Shown one piece after another: positions 1 to 5,197 of a stretch of DNA of 5,197 nucleotides. Made by a program: the position numbers and the translations under genes. Numbering within the stretch: the stretch's first letter is position 1; each line of letters starts with the position of its first letter. The stretch is taken from the NCBI GenBank assembly GCA_016202525.1, contig JACQOM010000186.1, positions 1 to 5,197 on the forward strand, in the 5' to 3' direction. The notes beneath the pieces were generated by a model. It saw only the letters and a program-made list of their open reading frames with translations. It was not told the origin of the DNA and did no database searches. Source of the stretch: Chloroflexota bacterium. Its GTDB lineage: Bacteria > Chloroflexota > Dehalococcoidia > Dehalococcoidales > UBA2162.

Positions 1-2
1 GG

Positions 3-1469
3 GATAAGGACAGACTGTTACGGCTGGTACAGACGAAGCTGGGTGATACCTTGTTTTTGGTGGTGTCCAACCGGGAGCCTTATGTTCATACCCTTTCCGG
101 TGACGAGATAGTATGCCAGCGTCCGGTTAGCGGACTCACGGAAGCCATCGACCCGGTGATGCGTGCTTCGAAAGGAATCTGGATAGCCCACGGTAGCGGC
201 AATGCCGATTGGAAGGTTGTTGACGCCCATGACCGGGTAGCGGTGCCGCCGGAGAAACCGGAATATAGCCTGCGCCGGGTATGGTTGGCCGATGACCAGG
301 TAGCCGGGTTTTACCTCGGTTTCTCCAATGAGGCGCTCTGGCCATTGTGCCATGTTGCCTTTATTCCACCCATCTACCAAGATTCAGACTGGACCACCTA
401 TCAACAGGTGAACCGGATTTTTGCCGAGGCAGTTGTGCAGGAGGTGGCAGACCGCAAGGCAGTGGTACTGGTGCAGGACTACCATTTTGCCCTGCTTGCT
501 CGCTTACTTAAGGAACGGAATCCCCGGCTCACCGTCGGCCAGTTCTGGCATATCCCCTGGCCCAGCCACGAAGTATTCCGCACCTGCCCCTGGGCGAAAG
601 AGATATTAGAGGGCTTACTGGGCAATGACCTGCTGGGTTTCCATATCTCTGCTTTTTGCCATAATTTCCTGGATTCAGTGGAACATATCCTGAAAGCTAA
701 AGTAGACCGGGACAAAATGACCGTAGCCTACCGTGGGAAGACTACTGTTGTAGAGGCGTTCCCGATTAGCGTGGATTTTGACAATCTTTCCCGGGAAGCC
801 GGAACCAAAACGGTAGAGAAAGAAATGGAGAGTCTGCGCCGTGAGTTTAATCTGGAAGGGAAATATATCGGCATCGGTATGGACCGTATCGACTATACCA
901 AGGGCATACCGGAGAGATTGCAGGCGCTGGGCAAATTCTTTCAGGATTATCCCTCTTACCGGGAGAAAGTGGTCTTTATCCAGGCCGGCATACCCAGCCG
1001 GACCGAGATTGAGAGCTATCAGAATCTTTATCAGCGGATTGACGGACTGGCGGGCAACCTGAATGCAAAATATGGTAATGACTCCTGGCAGCCGGTGGTT
1101 ATGATGACAAGGCAGTTAACCCCGGTCATATTGGCGGCGCTACGCCGTTTGGCGCACTTTTGCGTGGTCAGCTCCTTGCATGATGGCATGAACCTGGTGG
1201 CTAAAGAATTTGTTTCTTCACGGGTGGATGGGGATGGAGTCCTCATCTTGAGTCGATTTACCGGGGCCGCTGAGGAGCTGGGGGATGCTCTTCTGATTAA
1301 CCCGTACGCTATCAGCGATTTTGCGGAGAAAATAAAACAGGCGATAGAGATGCCGGAGGCAGAGAGAAGACGGCGGATGAAAGCGATGCGGAAGATAGTC
1401 GCCAGCAATAATATTTACCGGTGGGGAGCGACTAGCGTCTCCCGGCTTATCTCAATTGCGGGGGTCTAG
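3..1469 (+). CDS. otsA: Trehalose-6-phosphate synthase (GT20 family), 5' end outside window
   Basis: Transfers glucose from a nucleotide sugar (typically UDP-glucose) to glucose-6-phosphate, giving trehalose-6-phosphate in the cytoplasm. GT20 hallmarks are visible, numbered from the TTG at 51: SNREP with Arg8, QDYH with Asp143, FWHIPWPSHEVFR, FPISVDF, GMDRIDYTKG with Arg279 and Lys284, and LHDGMNLVAKE with Asp378 and Glu386. The Arg-Lys and Asp-Glu spacings equal those of E. coli OtsA (262/267 and 361/369), where these residues contact donor and acceptor. The frame is open to the window edge. Upstream codons read DKDRLLRLVQTKLGDT, a plausible N-terminal helix, and TTG51 lies only five codons before SNR, so the true start is probably outside the window. 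The TAG stop overlaps the otsB start. The family call is secure; donor specificity cannot be read from sequence. Confidence 0.93.
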   Translation, partial: DKDRLLRLVQTKLGDTLFLVVSNREPYVHTLSGDEIVCQRPVSGLTEAIDPVMRASKGIWIAHGSGNADWKVVDAHDRVAVPPEKPEYSLRRVWLADDQVAGFYLGFSNEALWPLCHVAFIPPIYQDSDWTTYQQVNRIFAEAVVQEVADRKAVVLVQDYHFALLARLLKERNPRLTVGQFWHIPWPSHEVFRTCPWAKEILEGLLGNDLLGFHISAFCHNFLDSVEHILKAKVDRDKMTVAYRGKTTVVEAFPISVDFDNLSREAGTKTVEKEMESLRREFNLEGKYIGIGMDRIDYTKGIPERLQALGKFFQDYPSYREKVVFIQAGIPSRTEIESYQNLYQRIDGLAGNLNAKYGNDSWQPVVMMTRQLTPVILAALRRLAHFCVVSSLHDGMNLVAKEFVSSRVDGDGVLILSRFTGAAEELGDALLINPYAISDFAEKIKQAIEMPEAERRRRMKAMRKIVASNNIYRWGATSVSRLISIAGV

Positions 1470-2269
1470 TGCAACATCTTTTTCAATCGTGGCAATATTT
1501 TTCATCAGATATTAGAGCGGCTGCGCACATTCTGCTTCTGGCCGATTATGATGGTACGCTGACTAAAACCGTCAGCCGACCGGAAGATGCGATTCTACCA
1601 GAGAATGTCAGGAAGATGCTGCGTGCTCTGGCGGGAAAAGAGGGTTTTAGCGTGGGTATTATCAGCGGGAGGTCGTTAGCGGAGGTCAAGCGGCTGGTAG
1701 ACGTGGCCGGGATTTATTATTCCGGTAATCACGGACTGGAAATAGAAGACTCCGGGTTCCATTTTCTTCACCCGGTAGCCAGTATAGCCCGGGCTGAAAT
1801 AAAAGACCTTGACCGTAAATTATCCTTAATGTTGAGCAGTATCGAGGGAGTTATTATCGAGAACAAGGGGTTGAGCTTAAGTGTGCATTATCGTCTGGTC
1901 AAGGAGAGTGAAGAAAAGGCGGTGGCCGAGATTTTCCACAGGGTTGTTTCACCACGCGTCATTGCTGGCAAAGTCCGGATTGGTTCGGGGAAAAAGGTAT
2001 GGGAGGTTAGACCACCGGTAGACTGGGATAAAGGGAAGGCAGTGGTGACAATCCAGCAGAAAATAAAAACATTGCTTGGGATAGAAGAAATGATAACTAT
2101 CTATCTGGGCGATGATAACACGGATGAAGATGCTTTCAGAGTTACGCACCGTCCGCAGGGCTGGAGCATATTTGTCGGTGATAAGAAGGCCTCATCGAAT
2201 GCGGACTATTGGCTTAGTTCTGTTCCGGAAGTGGAGACCTTCCTGTCCCGGCTGCTTGAGTTAAAATAA
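1469..2269 (+). CDS. otsB: Trehalose-6-phosphate phosphatase (HAD superfamily)
   Basis: Removes phosphate from trehalose-6-phosphate to release trehalose, the second step after OtsA. The protein has 266 residues, normal for bacterial OtsB. All HAD motifs are present: motif I ADYDGTLT with nucleophile Asp26 and acid/base Asp28, motif II IISGRS (Ser66), motif III Lys188 in VDWDKGKAV, and motif IV LGDDNTDEDAF (Asp215, Asp216, Asp219). The cap-domain signature GNHGLE at 86-91 and VWEVRPP before motif III are typical of trehalose phosphatases rather than other HAD enzymes. The start is GTG at 1469, whose first base is the last base of the otsA TAG stop. No better start precedes motif I, and only a G-rich stretch lies upstream in place of a clear Shine-Dalgarno. 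The one-base overlap suggests translational coupling with otsA. Confidence 0.94.
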   Translation: MQHLFQSWQYFSSDIRAAAHILLLADYDGTLTKTVSRPEDAILPENVRKMLRALAGKEGFSVGIISGRSLAEVKRLVDVAGIYYSGNHGLEIEDSGFHFLHPVASIARAEIKDLDRKLSLMLSSIEGVIIENKGLSLSVHYRLVKESEEKAVAEIFHRVVSPRVIAGKVRIGSGKKVWEVRPPVDWDKGKAVVTIQQKIKTLLGIEEMITIYLGDDNTDEDAFRVTHRPQGWSIFVGDKKASSNADYWLSSVPEVETFLSRLLELK

Positions 2270-2327
2270 GCAGTGGATAAGTAAGTGTGCCGTTAGTTTG
2301 AATGGTTCTGGTCTGTTTTAACGGTAG

Positions 2328-2431
2328 TGTCATTGCGAGCCGAAGGCGAAGCAATTCGTGACGTGAAAGGAACACCATCTCCTCCCAGATTGCCACGTCG
2401 TCCTTCAGCCGAAGGACTCCTCGCAATGACA
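2328..2431. repeat. 104-bp inverted-repeat element (TGTCATTGCGAG family)
   Basis: The ends are perfect 12-bp inverted repeats, TGTCATTGCGAG at 2328-2339 and CTCGCAATGACA at 2420-2431. Nested inside are GACGTG (2360-2365) paired with CACGTC (2394-2399), and a compact hairpin TCCTTC-AGCC-GAAGGA (2401-2416). An AGATTGCC stretch lies in the right half. From memory, elements with these ends are dispersed in many copies in intergenic regions of diverse bacteria, including Dehalococcoides relatives; that was not checked here. No transposase is encoded, so it would be non-autonomous (MITE-like) or a structural RNA/DNA repeat. It sits between otsB and dapF and could fold in RNA and dampen read-through, but there is no U-tract typical of an intrinsic terminator. 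Confidence 0.82.
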
Positions 2432-2452
2432 AATACAAAAGTATCTTTTGAA

Positions 2453-2482
2453 TTGAAAGGCACTCAGTCAGTATGGTATTAT
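2453..2482 (+). promoter_or_regulatory. Candidate extended -10 sigma70-type promoter for dapF-dapL
   Basis: TTGAAA (2453-2458, five of six matches to TTGACA) is followed after 18 bp by TATTAT (2477-2482, five of six matches to TATAAT). A TGG immediately before the -10 box supplies the extended -10 TGn motif. Transcription would start near 2489, giving a leader of about 57 nt before the dapF ATG. It lies just downstream of the palindromic repeat, in an AT-richer stretch than the surrounding genes. This is a motif match only; no operator was recognised. Confidence 0.5.
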
Positions 2483-2533
2483 TTTGTATCTATCGTAGCA
2501 TTGAAGTTTGGGTTTAAGAGCCTGTTAGTAAAA

Positions 2534-2540
2534 GAAAGGG
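2534..2540 (+). promoter_or_regulatory. Ribosome binding site that fixes the dapF start
   Basis: GAAAGGG ends 5 nt before the ATG at 2546. It is a moderate Shine-Dalgarno match. Together with the conserved DapF N-terminus beginning exactly at this ATG, it decides the start against the much longer upstream open frame. Confidence 0.55.
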
Positions 2541-2545
2541 CAAGC

Positions 2546-3412
2546 ATGAAATTTACCAAGATGCACGGTGCCGGCAACGATTTTGTTCTGGTGGAGGGGG
2601 ATAAGGGGCAGAATGATTGGTCTCAGATAGCGATAAATACCTGCGACCGCCATTATGGTATCGGTGCCGATGGCTTATTGGTGTTATTGCCTTCTGATGT
2701 CGCCGACCTGAGGATGCGTATCTTTAATGCCGATGGCTCCGAGGCCGATGCCTGCGGTAACGGGCTGAGGTGCATGGTCAAATACTTTGTCAGTGGCCGG
2801 CTGAAGAATTCCGGGGTCCGTGAAGTCCTTGTGGAAACGATGGCCGGGGTCAGGAAAGGCCAGGTTTATCATACCGCGGGTAAAGTAACCAAAATCAAAA
2901 TCGCCATGGGGCGACCTGGATTTGCCGCTAAAGATATTCCGGTATTAATCGAGCCAGGCCAGAAGAATGTAGTTGACATAAAATCAATGGTAAGTTTTTC
3001 TGTTGCCGTAGATGGCAGGGAGCTACCGATGAACTTCGTCTCGATGGGCAATCCCCACGCCGTCTATTTCAGCCAGCAGCCGGTAGCCGATTTCCCTCTG
3101 TCTCAGCTCGGGCCGAAGGTGGAGCATCACCGGCTATTCCCGAAACGAATCAATTTTGAGGTAGTCCAGATGTTAGACCGGCGGCGGGCGGAAGCCCGTG
3201 TTTGGGAGAGAGGGGTTGGTGAGACACTTGCCTGTGGCAGTGGTGCCTGTGCCATCGCGGCGGCCGCCCGCTTACATGGTTATATCGATAATGAAGTGGC
3301 GATAAAACTGCCCGGAGGCGTCCTGGAAGTGGAGTGGGATGGCGTAGGAGAAGTATTGCTCAGTGGCCCGGTAGAAACGGTCTTTAGCGGTGAGTGGCAC
3401 CTTGTTAAGTAA
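2546..3412 (+). CDS. dapF: Diaminopimelate epimerase
   Basis: Interconverts LL- and meso-diaminopimelate without a cofactor, supplying meso-DAP for lysine and peptidoglycan. The protein has 288 residues, within the family range. The two catalytic cysteines of the two-base mechanism are present: Cys70 in ADACGNGLRC and Cys230 in ETLACGSGAC. Other family signatures are MHGAGNDF at 6-13, GIGADG, MGNPHAV, RINFEVVQ and RVWERGVGET. The frame is open upstream to a GTG at 2327, but those 73 codons translate the palindromic repeat and the promoter region (for example LLAMTNT) and have no place in DapF. MKFTKMHGAGNDF at 2546 is the canonical N-terminus and has a Shine-Dalgarno in front. dapL follows after 37 bp and acts one step earlier in the pathway, so the pair is probably one operon. 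Confidence 0.95.
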   Translation: MKFTKMHGAGNDFVLVEGDKGQNDWSQIAINTCDRHYGIGADGLLVLLPSDVADLRMRIFNADGSEADACGNGLRCMVKYFVSGRLKNSGVREVLVETMAGVRKGQVYHTAGKVTKIKIAMGRPGFAAKDIPVLIEPGQKNVVDIKSMVSFSVAVDGRELPMNFVSMGNPHAVYFSQQPVADFPLSQLGPKVEHHRLFPKRINFEVVQMLDRRRAEARVWERGVGETLACGSGACAIAAAARLHGYIDNEVAIKLPGGVLEVEWDGVGEVLLSGPVETVFSGEWHLVK

Positions 3413-3417
3413 AAACG

Positions 3418-3429
3418 ATAAATATTTAT
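3418..3429. other. 12-bp AT-rich perfect palindrome between dapF and dapL
   Basis: ATAAATATTTAT is its own reverse complement and lies in the 37-bp dapF-dapL spacer, shortly before the AAGGAG Shine-Dalgarno at 3436-3441. It could be a protein-binding site or simply chance in an AT-rich spacer. It is too weak a stem to act as a terminator. Confidence 0.3.
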
Positions 3430-3449
3430 GAAGATAAGGAGTATGTGAA

Positions 3450-4640
3450 ATGAGATTGGCTAAACGCATCGAACACCTGCCCCCGTATCTTTTTGTCGAG
3501 ATTACCAAGAAGATTGCCCAGAAAAGAGCCAAGGGCGAGGAGGTAATCAGCTTTGCCATCGGTGACCCGGATATCCCGACTCCGTCACATATCATCGACC
3601 GGTTAATTCAGGCGACCAAAGACCCGGCGAATCATCGCTATCCGGAGACGGATGGTTTACCGGAACTGCGTAAGGCTATTGCCGAGTGGTACCAGAAACG
3701 CTTTGGCGTCTCGCTCGACCCGGATAAAGAGGTATTGCCCCTTATCGGCGCTAAAGACGGCATCGCTCATATTAACCTGTGCTTCATCGACCCGGGAGAT
3801 ATTGCCCTGGTGCCTGACCCGGGCTATCCGGTGTACTCGGTGGGTACACTGCTAATGGGTGGCAAGCCTTATTACCTGCCGCTGACGGGGAAAAATAATT
3901 TTCTGCCGGATTTAGATGGTATTCCGGAATATATCGCGAAATCAGCCAAGCTGCTGTGGCTAAACTATCCGAATAATCCTACCGGCGCCATAGCTGACAT
4001 CAGTTTCTTCAATAAGGCAGTCGAGTTTGCGCGCAAATATGACATTGCTATCTGTCATGACGGGCCTTATACCGAGGTCGCCTTCGATGGCTATCAGCCG
4101 GTAAGCTTTCTGCAGGCGAACGGTGCCAAGGATGTCGGCATCGAGTTTCATTCTCTGTCCAAGACCTATAATATGACCGGCTGGCGCATAGGTATGGCCG
4201 TCGGCAATGCCACCATGATAGATGCCCTGACCAGAGTTAAATCGAACCTGGATTCCGGTATCCCGCAGGCTATTCAGTATGCCGCAATCGAAGCCCTGAG
4301 AGGTCACCAGGACTGCATTCAGGAGCACAATGCCATTTATCAGAAACGCCGTGACCTGGTGGTCGATGTGCTCAATAGTATCGGGCTGGAAACCAAGCCG
4401 TCCAAGGCAAGTCTTTACCTCTGGGTCAAAGTTCCCGAGGGTTATAACTCCATCGATTTTGCCAGCGCTCTGCTTGAGCAGGTCGGCGTGGTGGTCACGC
4501 CGGGCATAGGCTATGGCAAGAGTGGTGAAGGTTACGTGCGCTTATCGCTGACCATTGCCGATGCCTCGCTGGTGAAAGGTCTGTCCAAGTTGGCCGGCTG
4601 GCGTGATAGTAAAAACAGATTCAAAGCTAAAGTAGTTTGA
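3450..4640 (+). CDS. dapL: LL-diaminopimelate aminotransferase (PLP-dependent, class I/II)
   Basis: Converts tetrahydrodipicolinate plus glutamate directly to LL-diaminopimelate and 2-oxoglutarate, bypassing the succinylase or acetylase steps. The 396-residue protein has the fold-type I aminotransferase layout: SFAIGDPDIPTP at 34-45, NYPNNPTG at 172-179, HDGPY with Asp204 and Tyr207 for the PLP ring, SLSKTYNMTGWRIG with PLP Lys238, and YVRLSL with Arg364 for the substrate carboxylate. The opening LAKRIEHLPPYLF and the segment [13 protein letters not shown] resemble Dehalococcoides-type DapL as I recall it. Adjacency to dapF strongly supports DapL over another aminotransferase of the same fold. 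AAGGAG at 3436-3441 lies 8 nt before the ATG. An ATG at 3443 is closed at once by TGA and is not a start. Codons 255-288 recur exactly at the window's 3' end. Confidence 0.93.
   Translation: MRLAKRIEHLPPYLFVEITKKIAQKRAKGEEVISFAIGDPDIPTPSHIIDRLIQATKDPANHRYPETDGLPELRKAIAEWYQKRFGVSLDPDKEVLPLIGAKDGIAHINLCFIDPGDIALVPDPGYPVYSVGTLLMGGKPYYLPLTGKNNFLPDLDGIPEYIAKSAKLLWLNYPNNPTGAIADISFFNKAVEFARKYDIAICHDGPYTEVAFDGYQPVSFLQANGAKDVGIEFHSLSKTYNMTGWRIGMAVGNATMIDALTRVKSNLDSGIPQAIQYAAIEALRGHQDCIQEHNAIYQKRRDLVVDVLNSIGLETKPSKASLYLWVKVPEGYNSIDFASALLEQVGVVVTPGIGYGKSGEGYVRLSLTIADASLVKGLSKLAGWRDSKNRFKAKVV
4212..4313 (+). repeat. 102-bp direct repeat, copy 1 (inside dapL)
   Basis: This dapL segment encodes residues 255-288, beginning [12 protein letters not shown] and ending ALRGHQD. 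It recurs without a mismatch 884 bp downstream at 5096-5197. Copy 1 is continuous with the rest of an intact dapL and is the parental copy. The match stops abruptly on the left: upstream only TCGG (4201-4204 against 5085-5088) lines up, followed by seven mismatches. Confidence 0.95.
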
Positions 4641-4661
4641 CATAACACAAGGAGATAAACT

Positions 4662-5057
4662 ATGTTTAAGAAGATTGACCATATCGAACTAATCACCGGT
4701 AATATCGAGCGGACGATTGATTTTTATACCGGAATCCTGGGTTTCAAGATGAAGGAAAGGCGGAAAATGTCTGCTTCGAGGGGCCCGTCTCGAATGCGGG
4801 AAATCGTCTATCTTGATTTGAATGGTTCTGTCATCGAACTGATGTCGGTGGAAAATCCGGCCCCTCCGTCAAAAGAGCCTTGGCAAATCAGCTACCCGCG
4901 CATTGCCCTGGAAGTGGATGATATGGATAAGACCGTTGCTTACCTCAGGGAAAAGGGAGTCAAAATATCACGGGAACCGGTGAACCTAGGAACATCGAAA
5001 CGGGGAGAAATCGAAGACCCTGACGGGCTGTCAATCGAACTAAGACAGTGGGGATGA
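4662..5057 (+). CDS. VOC / glyoxalase-bleomycin-resistance fold protein, substrate unknown
   Basis: A 131-residue protein with the two beta-alpha-beta-beta-beta halves of the vicinal oxygen chelate superfamily: DHIELITGNIERTIDFY...LGF in the first half and IALEVDDMDKTVAYLREKGV...EDPDGLSIEL in the second. Members bind a divalent metal and act as lyases, isomerases (glyoxalase I, methylmalonyl-CoA epimerase), dioxygenases or resistance proteins. Of the four usual ligand positions, His7, Glu59 and Glu126 are present, but the second-half histidine (normally HIA) is Arg80 (RIALEV). Metal chemistry may therefore be altered or lost. No signal peptide or membrane segment is seen, so it is likely cytoplasmic. 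AAGGAG at 4649-4654 lies 7 nt before the ATG, and the gene starts 21 bp after dapL, so co-transcription is likely. No link to lysine synthesis is evident, and no specific function is assigned. Confidence 0.85.
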   Translation: MFKKIDHIELITGNIERTIDFYTGILGFKMKERRKMSASRGPSRMREIVYLDLNGSVIELMSVENPAPPSKEPWQISYPRIALEVDDMDKTVAYLREKGVKISREPVNLGTSKRGEIEDPDGLSIELRQWG

Positions 5058-5095
5058 GAAATCAGCGCTCATAGGAGAGGGTTATCGGACGGAAT

Positions 5096-5197
5096 ACCAT
5101 GATAGATGCCCTGACCAGAGTTAAATCGAACCTGGATTCCGGTATCCCGCAGGCTATTCAGTATGCCGCAATCGAAGCCCTGAGAGGTCACCAGGAC
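5096..5197 (+). repeat. 102-bp direct repeat, copy 2: dapL fragment at window edge
   Basis: An exact copy of dapL codons 255-288, same orientation, running off the window end, so its full length is unknown. The 38 bp before it (5058-5095) follow the VOC stop codon, show no dapL similarity and contain no recognisable gene or terminator. In the dapL frame an upstream TAG lies at 5072-5074, and the only ATG before the window end is at 5099 with no well-placed Shine-Dalgarno (AGGAG at 5073-5077 is 21 nt away). If real, it is a 5'-truncated dapL fragment or the inside of a rearranged copy. If not, it is a contig-end assembly artefact. The absence of any silent change across 34 codons argues against an old paralog. 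Confidence 0.9.

Noticed and set aside
1031..1408. Long minus-strand open frame of 125 codons inside otsA.
   Set aside because: It lies wholly opposite a strongly conserved GT20 coding region and its peptide shows no family signature; it is a shadow frame.
2297..2310. A 14-base match (TTTGAATGGTTCTG) between the otsB-dapF gap and the VOC gene at 4817-4830.
   Set aside because: The VOC copy encodes ordinary family sequence (DLNGSVIEL), the flanks do not match, and one 14-base coincidence is not very improbable in a window this size.
2290..2324. CCGTTA ... TAACGG inverted repeat after otsB, considered as an otsAB terminator.
   Set aside because: The stem is only 6 bp with a loop of more than 20 nt and no following T-tract.
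2214..2438. Minus-strand open frame across the end of otsB and the palindromic repeat.
   Set aside because: Its first part is repeat translation (RHELLRLRLAMT), a familiar spurious product of this kind of element, and the rest is opposite otsB.
3960..4328. Minus-strand open frame of 122 codons inside dapL.
   Set aside because: It is antisense to the conserved PLP-binding region of DapL, with no Shine-Dalgarno or recognisable domain; it is a shadow frame.
5058..5095. Possible terminator or new gene start after the VOC gene; AGGAG at 5073-5077 looks like a Shine-Dalgarno.
   Set aside because: No start codon lies at usable distance (the nearest ATG is 21 nt away, inside the dapL copy), and no hairpin with a T-tract is present.
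1..5197. CRISPR array, tRNA or rRNA genes, phage or toxin-antitoxin modules, or an undescribed defence system.
   Set aside because: Nearly all of the window is accounted for by five recognisable housekeeping-type genes and one intergenic repeat; no spaced repeats, tRNA cloverleaf or uncharacterised gene cluster is visible.

Overview
This window is a compact stretch of bacterial chromosome with five genes, all on the + strand. It comes most plausibly from a Chloroflexota (Dehalococcoidia-like) bacterium, perhaps as a metagenome contig. That placement is inference. It rests on the style of the DapL and OtsA proteins, whose OtsA N-terminal block reads SNREPYVH after a KLGDTLF lead-in, and on a TGTCATTGCGAG-type palindromic repeat. 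It also rests on a lysine route built on DapF plus DapL. None of these proves taxonomy without a search.

Layout: (1) Positions 3-2269 hold a two-gene trehalose module. The first gene is otsA (trehalose-6-phosphate synthase, GT20), whose 5' end lies outside the window. The second is otsB (trehalose-6-phosphate phosphatase, HAD family), whose GTG start shares one base with the otsA stop codon. (2) Positions 2270-2545 are a 276-bp gap. It contains a 104-bp inverted-repeat element with perfect 12-bp ends (2328-2431), then a good candidate extended -10 sigma70-type promoter (2453-2482). (3) Positions 2546-4640 hold dapF (diaminopimelate epimerase) and dapL (LL-diaminopimelate aminotransferase), which act in consecutive steps of lysine and peptidoglycan-precursor synthesis by the aminotransferase route. 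(4) Positions 4662-5057 hold a small VOC/glyoxalase-fold protein of unknown substrate, 21 bp behind dapL and probably co-transcribed. (5) Positions 5058-5197 hold a short non-coding spacer, then a perfect 102-bp copy of an internal dapL segment that runs off the window end.

How the genes work together: OtsA joins a nucleotide-activated glucose to glucose-6-phosphate, and OtsB dephosphorylates the product to trehalose, a compatible solute. DapL makes LL-diaminopimelate from tetrahydrodipicolinate and glutamate, and DapF converts it to the meso form used for lysine and cell walls. The repeat and promoter separate the two pathways, which look like independent transcription units.

I found no convincing undescribed system. 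The most notable signals are the perfect in-phase dapL duplication at the 3' edge (assembly artefact or genuine partial duplication), the interspersed repeat that extends the apparent dapF reading frame by 73 codons, and an arginine where the VOC protein would usually carry a metal-binding histidine.
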